Made by a program: the position numbers and the translations under genes. DNA of 64,000 nucleotides from Corinectria fuckeliana (lineage: Eukaryota; Ascomycota; Sordariomycetes; Hypocreales; Nectriaceae): NCBI GenBank assembly GCA_019137255.1, contig WPDH01000229.1:1-64000 (forward strand), in the 5' to 3' direction. The number at the start of each line of letters is the position of its first letter. Within the stretch, counting starts at the first letter, position 1. A model generated the notes under the pieces. That model did no database searches and was not told the origin of the DNA. It worked only from the letters and a program-made list of their open reading frames with translations. This document shows positions 12,330 to 24,115 of the stretch, one piece after another.

Positions 12330-13091
12330 TCATGCCTTGGAAGGATCAGTGGCCTGGTTATCGTTCTTTGCCCCATCGAGGTCATATGTTTTAATTCCAT
12401 CTGGCTTGGGGACAGCGGCAAGGTCCTTCAAGGGTTTAACTGACCCTATGCTAGAGTCTCGGTCGCAGGGACCAGACCCGGCGAGGAGGATGACACATGG
12501 AAATGTACCATTCTCCTTGGGGAGGCAGAGGGTTCCTGGAACTTCCAGCTTTGATCCAACAAGAACATCTACCACTCGTTCGGCCCCAAGCTCGGCGCAA
12601 GGAGGAGGGTGCCAGTCTTGACCCGACCCAGCAGCCCCAAGTGGGCTGATGCGGAGGCCTATTAGCCGACCCGAGGATCGCATCTGTAGGATCACGGCTA
12701 GATTTGGTCGCGCAAAATGGACTGGTACCTTTGCGGTGAGAAACCAGCCCGCCGAGACCACAGGCTTCCCAACCCGCTGGATAGGTCCTATAGTCGCAGT
12801 AATCATTTCCCAGCCCCTCCTTAACGTGGTCGCAGTGAGGAGAAATCGTAAAGGCAGGACGAATTGGCTGCGTAAATCATCCCAACTGCCATTCTGTAGG
12901 AGTTGAGTTGCGTTTGCTGCAATTATGGATACCTGTTGTTTATTGCACGAAGCATAACCGATGCGGTAGGTTAGCAATCGATCAAGGCAAGATACGAGGG
13001 CAATAATGTGATTGCATGCGCTCTGTAGAAAGGCTTTGCAATTTAGAGCAAGGTTCGACATGATCCTGGTACACGTTCGAATTGGCGTCAA
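12330..13091 (-). pseudogene. Truncated DUF3887 / alpha-beta hydrolase, catalytic part missing
   Basis: The 253-aa minus-strand frame has an N-terminal DUF3887-like region: A-T-Q-L-L-Q-N-G-S-W-D-D, then a GWEMITATIGP segment. Next comes the beginning of a dienelactone-hydrolase-type alpha/beta hydrolase: VPGTLCLPK, ILLAGSGPCDRD (the oxyanion-side loop, usually HGSGPxDRD), then KPLKDLA. Homology stops right after KDLA. The following 31 residues are unrelated and end in a stop. No G-x-S-x-G nucleophile elbow, Asp or His of the triad follows in the neighbouring frames. The family is best known from bacteria, with fungal members. The true start is unclear; the first 50 residues may be non-coding. 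Probably a broken gene. Confidence 0.55.
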
Positions 13092-13189
13092 CTATAAAAT
13101 AGGCATGTGTTGTATGAAGGGAGAAAGCTGGAAAGATGAAACGTAGGAAACACAAGAGCTCAATTGATTAGCTTACTATTATTTTAAAG

Positions 13190-14623
13190 CTAGTGGCTGT
13201 TGCTGCCTGAATAATAAGCAATCCCGGATCTCTCAAACACGTCTTGATACTCTTGTCTACGTTCATCTAGAACCTTGGAAACCTCATGCATACGCTCATT
13301 ACCCCAGTAATCATCCCAAGTGTCACTGCAGGGCATCTCAGACTGAACAGGAATATGGACCTGCATGCGTCGGAAACCTGGAAAGTTCCCAGCTATGGCC
13401 TTTTGCCTAAGGTGTAGCACATCCGGCCAGCATTGCCACCATCCCTTCTCACGAAGAATGACGGTCAAGTCACGAACTGTAGGCGGAAGCAGCTCAGTCA
13501 AACATGTGTTAGCATCAAACGCAGCTCCGACTCTGTCGCGAGGGAACATATGTCGGCAGTAGCACGAGATGTCGAGCTTGAGCGTCTGAAGGGCGTTAAA
13601 CCTGCTTATCTGCTGTGGCGAGATTATCATTAGCGCTGGAGACTGGTAGTCGCTGGCGTAGACCTTTCGGTCAAATTCGATACTGAGGTGCTGGAGAGTT
13701 TCTCTGCGAAGTTTGAGGATGTCGATGAAGCACGCAGGAGAGATGTGGTAGCGTCTTGCCGAATCGTCACCCCAGGTCCCCTCACGGTCCGCGGCGAATG
13801 TGAAGTTTTTGAGATTCGAGGCTACCGCAATTATCTGGCCAAGAGTAATGCTGTCGTTGTCTCCGCCGTAAAAGGACCACTCTGTTACTTTAAGCTTAGT
13901 CAAGTTCTTCAGTCCTAGGCGACAAGTCTGCAGATCAAAAGCCTGGTCGAGACATGGCACTCTATGTCGCTCGGTGCCTCTCAGAACGAGTGTTTCTAGA
14001 AGGGCGGTTTCTTTGAGGAACGTGGACAGTTCTGCGCCGGCCATGCTGAAATGTTTACAATCGCTCGTGTCAAGCTCCAGGAATCGAAGACTTTTAAGCC
14101 CTCGCATCTCTCCGAGCTGTATGGAATGGCGTTGCAAAGTGGTGAAGGCTGCCTTTTGCTGTCCCCGAGAATCACCAATCTTTATGCTCAAGTACTCGAC
14201 GTTGTGACATAGAGCTAAGATTAGGTCCATCCCAATATTGTTGTTGGAGTCGGGGATTGATTCGATGTCCACCGACAGCTTCTCGGCCATCTGTTTCAGA
14301 AAGGGCAGGTTTCCATCCTTTACTTCTCTCAACGCCGGCAAAGACAAGACTCTAACACACTGCACCAGGTCTGTTTGACTGGCAAGGGCTCGCAGAATGT
14401 CATGCCCCGTGCTGTGGGAAGTTGGGTCGTCGAAAAGAATGGGTAATGCAACGGCGCGCACGCGGCTGCTCGTGCGCGTCAGGGCCTTTAGAGCTTTCAC
14501 GTCGGGTTCGTCGGCAGTGGGGAATGTGCTCGGGGATCCTGAGCGACGGCGATGATACAGGTAGGAGATGATGGTGCCCAGAAGCTCCGGAGGTAGGTCC
14601 CCGATACCTCTATATTTAGGCAT
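13190..14623 (-). CDS. F-box protein, probable SCF substrate adaptor
   Basis: Intronless 477-aa ORF. The N-terminus carries an F-box (about residues 8-65): DLPPELLGTIISYL, then an insert rich in Ser/Arg, then L-T-R-T-S-S-R-V-R. The rest is irregular Leu-rich sequence with repeated L-x-x-L-x-L strands (for example near residues 170-190 and 225-240), consistent with a degenerate LRR solenoid for substrate binding. F-box proteins bind Skp1 in SCF ubiquitin ligases; the target is unknown. Such fast-evolving F-box genes are common in accessory regions of fungi. Confidence 0.75.
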   Translation of the reverse strand: MPKYRGIGDLPPELLGTIISYLYHRRRSGSPSTFPTADEPDVKALKALTRTSSRVRAVALPILFDDPTSHSTGHDILRALASQTDLVQCVRVLSLPALREVKDGNLPFLKQMAEKLSVDIESIPDSNNNIGMDLILALCHNVEYLSIKIGDSRGQQKAAFTTLQRHSIQLGEMRGLKSLRFLELDTSDCKHFSMAGAELSTFLKETALLETLVLRGTERHRVPCLDQAFDLQTCRLGLKNLTKLKVTEWSFYGGDNDSITLGQIIAVASNLKNFTFAADREGTWGDDSARRYHISPACFIDILKLRRETLQHLSIEFDRKVYASDYQSPALMIISPQQISRFNALQTLKLDISCYCRHMFPRDRVGAAFDANTCLTELLPPTVRDLTVILREKGWWQCWPDVLHLRQKAIAGNFPGFRRMQVHIPVQSEMPCSDTWDDYWGNERMHEVSKVLDERRQEYQDVFERSGIAYYSGSNSH

Positions 14624-16939
14624 GACAGATTGTGTAGTGTTAACATAGATTTAATAAATTGTGTGAGGCTCTGAGAGCTGTAGCCTGGCCGAGGATGTCG
14701 CTTACTATGGTTGATAGAATTAGGCAGCGGTCGCTTGAGGTATCCGGTTGAGGCCTTGTATCGATTCAGAACTGGAAAGGATCGACGCAGGTTTCTATTC
14801 ATGTCTGAGCTATTCGGGCCTCCAAAATACGTCCAACTTAGACTATTAAATCGCGATAATTAGTGAGAACGTTAGAAGTACCAAGCGCCTGGGTGGAGAT
14901 TTGCCACTGGTTTCCCCGGTAATTTCATGCATTCTTGTGGAGACTCTGCCTGCATCACTTATCCCTTGTCTACTTACCCCAGTCAAAAAGATGCTAGTAC
15001 GGACTAACATACTGAGGGTCATGCCACCAGATACATCGCTGAAGCACGCACCTGAGACAGAATAAGACAATGTGTTAGTTGCCAGGCTGCACACAGCTCG
15101 TAACCCACCGGAGCACCTGTTCTGGCACGTGACATCCGTGCATGCGGCTCTGGGCGGGCGGGCGGAAACAAAAGAATTCTTCCCCGCCCCGTCTTTCCCA
15201 TTCCCCATCGACTCTTCGCACTAACTTCTTGAGGGGCGCTCGTGCTAAGGGTCGCTTCGGTCTTTGATGCAGGCAGGAGTCCACATCAGTCGGCGGAGAA
15301 GCATCCTCGCCGGCCTGATACTCACGTAGCGCCGTTTCACAATCATCATCTCATCACCCATCAGCCGGTCAAGGACGAGGACATGCGCGCTCCGGAATTT
15401 GGGGAAGACGCCAACGATGCCCTTCCTGCATTAAGTCCATTGTGAGGATGCGCCATTTGGTACTACTCATAGAAGCTATTTCGTTTACCGCAGTTCAATA
15501 TTATCTTCGAAGATGCCAATTCATAAGCTAATGAGGAGATGCGCCTAAATGGATGGCACTATGTCCTAAGCTCACGGCTGTGCGGATTGAAGTATGGCGT
15601 CTTGAACATAACATCGTGTATGAAGGTTGGTCTAGGTGATTTTCATGGTCAGATTGCGCGTCATGTCTTAAGAGCTTCCCGACCTCCTGTGTTGCCACTT
15701 CTAGCTATGGTTCTATGGGAAGCTTGAATAACCTGATGGCATTCTCCCTACCCACGCGGCGCTTCTGGGCCAATGGCAAATCAATCTCCTCCACCAAGTC
15801 TGCGCCTCCTCTATCGTGTCGTATGGATAATCTACACTCTTCGTTAGTTTCTTAAAGCCGCATTTCGTTACTCGGCCTGTTTTGGATGGACGATATATAT
15901 TCACCTATTGCAAACAAGCACCTGTCTGCCCCGAGTTCCTTCAAGCAAAACTTCAAGCCCGCTGTCGAGAAGTTTTCTGATGTGGTAATGAAGATATTGT
16001 GAAGAAAGTAGTACTTGTAATCATGCTTGGATGGTCTGGTTGCCTTTTTAACAGGCTTGTTATCAAGGATAGCTATGTTGTTGTGACCCTTATTATTAGT
16101 AGTAGGTTAGCAGTGTCTCTGAAAGCTACCTTCTTATCAATCATAACTCTTAACGGTATTGAGATTGTAGGAGACTTGGGTTGGCATGACTACTGGTCTC
16201 GTCCCAGGCACTCACGCTTGATTTAGTTGTGAAATATGCGAATTCGGATACTGGGCTGTAGGCCTACATCTTGGAAAGTAATGAAAACGGAAGACTAGGT
16301 GGCAATAAATAACTTTCGAAGAAAGAAGCAAGATCTCACATGGGTGATATTAAACTGAATGGTCTTTAAGGAAGATACTGTCTTACGTATGCTTTATACG
16401 ACGCCGATGAGAGGCAGTGATAGTTAGAAGCGAGATCTTATCTCGACCATTGGGCTAAGTCCGCACTGATGTACAATAAGCCAGCCGCCATCGGGCTCTT
16501 AGCAATTACCGAAGAAGAAAAAGGATGGGGTTCCATAGTGTAAGCTCTCAGATACTGCCTGTACGCGGGTTCAGGGTCCTCAGATTCCATCTCCTCGCCG
16601 ACAAAACGTCCAAGTCAGTACACATGACTGAAGAATGGCAATGCTGCAGTCGTTTCAGACGAGGACCTTTAACGGTCCCGCTGTTGAACCCACCAGCCAC
16701 GATTAGACGATTCGGTATGTTTCCATGACGTTAAATATGGAAGAGTCGTTGTTCGAGGAGAGGAGATGGTGAAGAGAAAAAGGCTTCGAGTATGAATGAT
16801 CGTTACCGTAATTAATCAAATAGGACAAGAAATATCGCGCTACTTATACGCCTACCCGTCGCAAACCTCCAATTTGACCCATAATCCTCGTAAGGCTGTT
16901 CGTGACGTCGTATCAGTTGTGGCTGTTTACCCCAAGAAA
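14624..16939. other. 2.3-kb gene-free stretch
   Basis: No conserved protein, RNA or long repeat was recognised. Short frames (for example 14846-15208 minus, 15999-16226 plus) lack domain patterns. 15480-16500 is more AT-rich and may be old, mutated sequence. The left end is the F-box gene promoter. Confidence 0.4.
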
Positions 16940-19135
16940 TCAGAAAATATGAAACAAAGTTCCCTCCCCTCCCAGAGCCTCCCCATTCATAACCCCCTCA
17001 CAGTAGGCCTCACCAAGATATGACCAAGCATTCCCCCCAGCAACAGTGTTATGCTGCCTCAGGAGGTATGGGACAGTCGCCCCAAATAGCACGACTACCG
17101 CATCGCCTTCCTGTATGCCGCTGGGGCCCGTACCTACGTACCCGTTCTCGGTTAGATATAGCCTTTGTCCAATGTTCCTGTGCAACGAAGTGGAATAGGT
17201 GCCCATCTTTTCTCCTTGAAGCTCGGGGTCTAGGCCGACTCGTCTCAGCACGGCATCTCGGTTTGGCTGACGGAACCTGATGGGAGAGAACTTGCGTCGA
17301 AGTCGGAGAAACTGGGCAACGAGCACCACGCTCAGCGAAGCAACAGACATTCCGACGACGTCTATGACAAACATGCTGGCTGCCTTTGTCCATTTCTTGA
17401 ACGCAGCCACCGGGTCCGTGGCCCAAAGCTGGAGAGCATCGGTTTCGCTCGCAGGGATCCAATACCACGGCATGAGTCCTACTGTACCGAATATACGATT
17501 GAGGTGATATGACCGGACACCGTTTTCGGTATCGATTAGCCTTTGGCCCCATTTCGAGGCTTGTTCTTTTACCCTCTTCAGCCCCTCGGTTCCTGCGTCG
17601 GGATACTCCTGTGCGAATGCCTTCACCGAATGGCCGAAATCTGCCAGATGAATGGCGGCCATTTCGAGGTCGTCTGTGATTCGCGATTGGGAGATGAAGT
17701 CGTCAACCTCGTCGAAGAATCTTCTCACAGAAGAGTAGTCGACCTCGTCCACGACTCGACGAAATGGCTCCTCTACGATAGCCTGCTGACCAACTCTCAC
17801 GATTTTACCAACGGTGATACCGCGGACCACCAATCGCCCCGAGGTGAAGTCGATATCTGGCTGGCCCTGAGCAGATCCTCCCGCACTGAACCCCGGCTCG
17901 GTCAGTGTCATGTAGCCATGCGGCACGTGCAAGTCCATCGACCAGTCGGGAGCCCAGGACGGAAGATCCGAGATTTCCTTTGGGAACTGCGAGAAGAGAA
18001 GAATGTCGAGGTTCTGGACAGCCAAGAGCGCGGCAACCTCGGTGAAAACGCCCGCTGCGTCTCCGTAACGAACCCTCATCCCAACCAGGCTCTGGGGTTC
18101 TGCGAGTCCCATGACGCCGAACACGCGATCCTCTGGCAGTGAAGCCCCAATCTTCGGTCCGTCGTTTGCATTGTACTTGATGGCCAGGTTGTACAGAGAC
18201 TGCCTTTCTCCATTTTCGTGAATCCTCTTGCGTTCCTGTATCATGCGGATTGGGCTCTGATTGAGTGTCAAGATGTCGCTGCGTCGCTCGACTTCGGCCT
18301 TGGACACGGATCGTTCCACATGCCCTATCCAGAATGTGTTGTAGATGGTGTAGAAGAGCAACCCTGAGCGAAAGCAGTCTAGGCACAAGTCCTGGGAGCC
18401 GCAAACAAACAAGACATTGGGCGCCAAGCAGACCTCTTGGATGATCCAGAGCCGGTTGAACCAGGCTCGACGAAGAACGTCTTCCACGCCGTGCAGCGGA
18501 AAGCCATCGCCATATCTTGACACGAGCGCTAGAATGCCATCTCGATCCTCGCGCACCTGTCCAGCGACGTCGATAGTCGAGTCCATGACTGCGTTAAACA
18601 CCTGGGGGAACTGCGCCTTGTTCGGGCCTATGACGCGACTCAGAATCCCCTCCTGGCACACTTGGCGAACATGATTGAAGTATGCCTTCGAGGCCCTGGT
18701 TTCAGGGCCTAGCCAGACCAGCACCTGGAAGCATTTCGTGTAGATGTCGCGCATCAGCTGCACCTGGCTGGCCTTTTCGTCGTCATCAGCCTGGTTGATG
18801 CAGATCTGGTCGACAAAGAGCGGCCGGTCCGCCTTGATGTTGAGGAGCGCGAGTTCCAGAGGCCGGTAGATGTGCAGTTCGCGAGGCCCATGTTGAGTCT
18901 CGACAAGGATGCGGCGACCCGGCTCGTCCTTCCCTGTAACGCCCCATGTATAAGACAGGGTGTCGTAGGAACAGGCGCTCTCGTCGTCGACAGTGATGAG
19001 TTCAAGTCGCAGCGTGCTGCCGAAGACGGCACGTACAGGCGGGAGGAGTCTCACGAGTCGAAATGCCCGGGGACACGAAGTGATGGGGGAATACTGGTAT
19101 GCCGGTGCCCTCGGTGGGCCCAAGAGTGGCAACAT
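16940..19135 (-). CDS. HET-domain (heterokaryon incompatibility) protein
   Basis: Intronless 731-aa protein. The HET domain (about residues 55-250) shows its signature blocks: YDTLSYTWG, a V-E-T...L-x-I-Y-R-P-L-x-L-A-L strand, FVDQICINQ, then Q-V-x-L-M-R-D-I-Y and VWLGPE. A long middle region contains LPSWAPDWS. The C-terminus ends with the family-typical module: a G-x-G-P-x-x-x-Q-x-G-D strand, VPYLLR, then Y-L-G-E-A-Y-C-x-G-V-M-N-G-E. HET proteins trigger cell death after fusion of genetically different hyphae; the trigger here is unknown. TATATA lies just upstream of the start. Confidence 0.9.
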   Translation of the reverse strand: MLPLLGPPRAPAYQYSPITSCPRAFRLVRLLPPVRAVFGSTLRLELITVDDESACSYDTLSYTWGVTGKDEPGRRILVETQHGPRELHIYRPLELALLNIKADRPLFVDQICINQADDDEKASQVQLMRDIYTKCFQVLVWLGPETRASKAYFNHVRQVCQEGILSRVIGPNKAQFPQVFNAVMDSTIDVAGQVREDRDGILALVSRYGDGFPLHGVEDVLRRAWFNRLWIIQEVCLAPNVLFVCGSQDLCLDCFRSGLLFYTIYNTFWIGHVERSVSKAEVERRSDILTLNQSPIRMIQERKRIHENGERQSLYNLAIKYNANDGPKIGASLPEDRVFGVMGLAEPQSLVGMRVRYGDAAGVFTEVAALLAVQNLDILLFSQFPKEISDLPSWAPDWSMDLHVPHGYMTLTEPGFSAGGSAQGQPDIDFTSGRLVVRGITVGKIVRVGQQAIVEEPFRRVVDEVDYSSVRRFFDEVDDFISQSRITDDLEMAAIHLADFGHSVKAFAQEYPDAGTEGLKRVKEQASKWGQRLIDTENGVRSYHLNRIFGTVGLMPWYWIPASETDALQLWATDPVAAFKKWTKAASMFVIDVVGMSVASLSVVLVAQFLRLRRKFSPIRFRQPNRDAVLRRVGLDPELQGEKMGTYSTSLHRNIGQRLYLTENGYVGTGPSGIQEGDAVVVLFGATVPYLLRQHNTVAGGNAWSYLGEAYCEGVMNGEALGGEGTLFHIF

Positions 19136-19258
19136 CTTGGCCGCCAGCGACTGGTATATAGCTGGGATTGATCTTGGAGTGCGATATAGCGTGGCAGCAA
19201 ATACCTCAGATCATCCCAGAACCCGGTTAATGTCACGCTATCTGGATAAAGCCGACAC

Positions 19259-19310
19259 ATTCGGCCGGAGTTTCGGCCGAAGTCTCGGCCGAATCCTCTC
19301 CCAATATAAA
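19259..19310 (+). promoter_or_regulatory. Triple CGGCCG repeat (12-bp period) followed by a TATA box
   Basis: Three 12-bp units, each with a central palindromic CGGCCG, lie at 19262-19267, 19274-19279 and 19286-19291. Ten bases on, CCAATATAAACCC gives a TATA motif (19305-19310) reading on the plus strand. The array is about 125 bp upstream of the HET start but the TATA points away from it. CGG triplets are typical of Zn2Cys6 regulators, so an operator role is plausible but inferred. Confidence 0.45.
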
Positions 19311-21532
19311 CCCGCGAGCGCCTCATCTCAAGTCAATCACCGAGGCTAGCGAATGCACACCTCCCGTGCGGAAGAAAAATGAGACAAGGGGCTTCTTTAC
19401 AAAATAGACCCACGCAGTAACGCTCTTCTTACCCAACATCGCTTTTTCGGTACTAACTACTTAGTCTACTCGTCGTCTTCATCCAAACAGGCCATACGTC
19501 ACCGCGATAGTCGTGTAATTACTTTTGCGTTAGACGAATACCCAATCTTCAAAATAAATAGGTTTATGTAGTCAGGCTTCCTGAGAACATAGCGCGAGCC
19601 GAGGACAGTCATGATATAAACAGGCTGTTAGGTCGCTATTAACAACATGCGATGGTAGACTGCGAGGATCATCGCTAGCAGTCTCAGCATGCTCCTTCTA
19701 CCTAACTAGTCATACGACAAATACGGCACATTTGAATGTTTTTCTATTTTGAGCTTCGCAAGGAAAAAAAAGTCCGGCTACCTGTGTGTCATCAGGTGTT
19801 GCATTAAACATAAATAACACTAAGGACTATAGAGTGACAGAAAACTTCTAGGGCCTAGTATATCAGCAAGCAACTTTGGTAGTAGAATAATCGCGTTAGA
19901 GACATTTAAAGATCCAGCTGCAATTCGTCGAAAGCACAGTTAATGGAAGTAATTCGCCACTCATACATAATCTAATAACCTCACGGTGAGGCTCCATACA
20001 GTTGCGAGACTTCTGCACGTTCACAAGAACGAGCAACCAAGAAAGAAAGAAAGAAGAAGAACGCTGAGCCAGTGCATACTAGGGCAAGTCATGGAATGTA
20101 ACGATGACACCATACGCAAGATAACAATAAAGCTCGTGACCAGTCACGGTCTAATTCGCACACTGCTGATACCTACCATCTGCTGCGAGCTTGGGGACTC
20201 AAGGGAGGATTTTCGATATCCAGAATACGGACGTGTCTTAGGTCGCAAGCAATGAAAGATGAAGGAGCTGAAGTATAGCTTGAAAATCGAGTTTTCGTTT
20301 CTAGATCGTGTAAAACGAAACTCGCTCACCGAAAGCCCAGCTCACTACGGCATCCAAGCCAAGCCACTTTCTCGTCAAACTCTTGGTGCTATTTTGAGAG
20401 CCAGATATTTAGTTGATACGTTCTAAATCCCCTCTGAATTTTCTCGGATTCCGCTTAGCTAGTCCGGTATACAGCCACGTTACAGGATACGAGAAATCAA
20501 GCCTCACCGTCGGGACCTTGTGCCGCATGAGAGCAAGGGTCCTCGGATGTCGGCAAGTCGTTATTTACGACAGGGCCAATCGCTGTTCCGTATTTCCTCT
20601 CAAGCATCGGCCTCGATCCACAATGGTTTGACTTGCGGCTAGGGGTTCTGGAATACTACGACCGGCCCAATCGGCTTTGGCAGACGGTGAGTCTATTTCT
20701 GCAGCCACTCGGACGGGCAGAGCCGAGATGGGGCCTTGGAATCCGTCTGATGTCAGTTATTGGATGCATCGTAGTAACGGGAGAGTGGAAATGCAATATA
20801 GCTTAGGTGTACTTCCACTACGTAGCTGGCGACTCCAAGTATCTGAGCACGAAAGCCACCACAGTGACGAAGCAGCCTCTAGGCTATAGGGGCTGCGATG
20901 AGCCAGAATTACCTAGACAAATCTATCATACTGGGAAGAACAGAGTCTACATCCAGAGCGAGGCTGGACACTATCAAGAGGTCTAGTATAGTACTTGTTG
21001 AGAGCTGAGCAAGGATTTGACCACTGTCCTTGATAATGACAGGCGTTCTTCGCGATCAATCGGTCAATTTGTATAAGATGTGCTGGTCTTATAAATCCTG
21101 TTGCAAACTGGGGATTGAATCGTGATGTGAAAAGCTCTTGATTTCCTAGCTAAAAGAGGGACGAATTGAAGATCTAAATACATCAATTTGGGCTCCTAGA
21201 AAATCCGTAGAAGGTTGTAGAAAGTCGGATGCCTCCGTCATCAGTGGGGCTAGGATCACGATGATCATCGTGAGGTCAGGCCACCTGTGGGTCATCCGGG
21301 CCGTGATGTTGATGATCAGAGGCGGTGACGATGATCTAGATGATTCCGTATCGCGATTATGATCCCGAAATGTGACAAATCCGGCAGGATGTGAGAAATT
21401 CGTACAACACATTCATTTGATTCATCCCAAGTTCAATATAATCCCAATAAAATGAACATGTATTACCCATGCTGTGCACATATAATACATATTTGGCCCT
21501 CTGTGCTCACAAAACTCTACATTTCAATCGTT
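19311..21532. other. 2.2-kb gene-free stretch
   Basis: No gene recognised. A short GAAA-rich run is at 20038-20062. The region is moderately AT-rich with many stops in all frames, and may contain decayed sequence or an untranslated transcript from the TATA at 19305. Confidence 0.4.
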
Positions 21533-23295
21533 TCATCCATCCGTGTCCCTCTCTGCCAACGATAGGGCGCCCTTTGAGATTCTGAACTGGGCCAGGGGGA
21601 GCGACGAAACGAGCTTTGCCAGCTGGGGCAACTGCCAGGGCATCACATCCCATGAGACCAGACCCCTCTCCCTCGCAATCACCATCGACTCCAAGATGTC
21701 GGCAATCTCCTGGCTGTCAAAGATGCCTTCTCTTCGTCTGATGGAACGTAGCAAGCTCACGCATCTTTTCTGGATCGCAAGGTCTTTGCACGACGTACAG
21801 ACAAGCGTTATTGCCGGAATGAGATTCGCGTCAAAGGAGAAGACAGGAATTGATTCGAATACCTCGGATTGGACCAGAGCTTCTGCTCTCCTCAATATCT
21901 CCTCGCAAGAGTCGGACTCCATGTCTTCCTCGAAGGACTTAAGCCGAAGCAGAGCTGCCCACACGGACTGCCCGATCGACAGCATCATGATGCGATGTAG
22001 TTCCTCCCTGGCACTCCCGCGATCATCGAATTGGCTTCGAAACAGGTCGAAGCGAGCGCTCCAGTTGTAGTAGACTGACTCCATCGCTTCCAGCTGGAAC
22101 TTGTCGTCCTGTAGACAGCCAGGCTGCATGATCCAGTACGTAGAGCCGGTTCCAGGGGCGCCAGAACTTGAAGTTTCCGCCAAATATTGCTCGGTGAGGT
22201 ACAGTCTTGCGCTAAACTCTGTTTCGATTGTGAAGAGCGATTTTGCCGCCGCCGTCGCAGAATCAAACGGGGTTGCGAGACTCTGGAATTCGACGGCATG
22301 AGTCGTGTAGAAGTAAAGCTCGGGGATGACATCCATGCCCATGTACATGGCCAAATCTTGGCTGAGTCTAGAGAGCATTGCTGCGATTTCGTTGAAAAAC
22401 GCAGGTTTCTCCCTCGCTTCCTCCCGCTGGAAGCCCTCTGACGTGTCCCTTGCAACCTCCTGAGTAGATAGCTGACGGAGTGAGACGAGAAGCGCACACC
22501 CGGCTTGTAAGTGGCGAAGGGACTCGGAATAACGACCCAAAAGATTCTCGATGCAGATGAAGATCACGCAGCAGGTGAGAATGACCTCCATGTTCCTCTT
22601 AGACGGCGTGCGTGTGAACGATTTGATGTGATGTATCGCTTGGTTGTATTGCTGGATGGAGACCTCCTCCAGACCTTGAAACGAGACAGAGCTGATAGAT
22701 GCCCTTGACAGCTGCGATTTGAAGTGTTTGTGAGCACCGCCGAGGGCGCATATTGCGTACTTGACCGGTTCTACCGCATGACCTAGGGGCAGAGCATGCA
22801 TGTGCCAGAATTCCGTTGGTGTCAGCGCAGTTTCCAGGTCTTGGATGGTGCAGGTTCGAACATGATGGAAGAGATCCATCTCCGTAGGTAAGTGGCAAGC
22901 GTCTGCCATCACGACGGGATAAGGAGAAGTTTTGGGAGCCATCTCTTTGCGTCGTAGAACAAGCTGGGTGCCGTGAAGCTGAGACTCTTTGGGCTTGGTT
23001 TTCGGTTTGCGCGTCAGTACGGTTTCGTAGCCGTCGCATACATGGCCGTCCTTTTCGCATCTCCGACACCGTGGTTTTTCTTCGTCACATTTCAGATGGC
23101 GGATTCTAGATATAAGTAAGTAGCAGTGCGGAGGGGGATAGATAGGTGAAGGTCGACGAACTTGCTGAGACAGGGTCAGAAGCTTGCATCAAGGTAAACG
23201 ACGGAGGGTCTTGCATACCAAGTGACACAGCCGGTCCTCACCCTAGGAGCTTTTGCTCTCGTCCATCTCGGGGTTTTTTCTTTCGCGCTTGCCAT
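21533..23295 (-). CDS. Zn2Cys6 regulator, Fungal_trans_2 type, with aberrant first splice
   Basis: The main exon contains an open 469-aa frame from ATG 22942 with a Fungal_trans_2-like body: HHVRTCTIQDL, VEPVKYAICALGGAHKHF, then C-V-I-F-I-C-I-E-N-L. In the same frame, upstream (22943-23104) encodes the second part of a zinc cluster: IRHLKCDEEKPRCRRC, then C-D-G-Y. The first Cys pair is at 23219-23295 (ATG 23295; R-T-G-C-V-T, then TG of the second Cys codon before GTATGC). The expected acceptor would be at 23109, but the only AG is at 23107-23106; using it creates TGA and shortens the spacing. Either an unusual splice is used, or the DNA-binding end is broken and translation starts at 22942. 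Confidence 0.65.
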
Positions 23296-24115
23296 GACTT
23301 CAAATGGTTCGTTGGCTGAACTCCAGGCGGCCTCCTGCAAAGCTTTTGGAAGCAAGCGAAGGTGGCTTATATCAATGAAGCAGGAGTGGGTTTACTAAAA
23401 TATTCTCCTAGTTGCATAAGCCCTACAGCCGCTTAGCCAGACGTGGAGAGGCTGTGCAGTCTCGTATCCAATTTGCATTTTGCATGTAAGTGGTTGGTCT
23501 CGCCGTTGCGACAGCGCCTCGGCGGCGCTCAGGCACCTTTGCGCGCCCGGCAACGGGGGTATGAGTCGATCACGGCAAAGAAGGAATTGCCGTCGTTTCC
23601 TTTCCAGCCCAAGGGCGTTGTTGGAGCAGAGTATCGGAATCACTATACGGAGTACAGGGCTACCAATTACCGGCGACAACCAAAGCCTGGACTTCCCGAC
23701 CGAAGCCTCACCGGGTGGTCCCGAGGCTCCACAGCTGCAACCATTCCACGGACCACGGCAGTGCATCATTCTGCATGCACAAGTCCGTGGTTGAATATTG
23801 CAGCTTAGCCTTGCTTACATTATTATTGGGGTTTAAATATGCCTTCCTTGCTATCTTGGATAAAGAAAACAGCACAGTAAATAACATAGTAAAAAACCTA
23901 TATAAGTTACACCCAGTACCATGAAGCACAACATCCTTTTCCCAGTAATTAACTCAATTTATAAAGCATTGATCTTAGACATTCAGGCACGCCTTTGCAG
24001 CCCTGATTATACATTCCATCCAGTCCATCAATCTGAGCTTTCTTCCAAGACGGAGATCTACCGGACTGGCAGCTTTAATTTCTCAGACTAGATCTCTATC
24101 ACTACAGGAGGTGAA
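23296..24115. other. Gene-free stretch
   Basis: Promoter of the Zn2Cys6 gene at left; beyond it no domain-bearing frame was recognised. AT-rich from about 23800. Confidence 0.4.
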
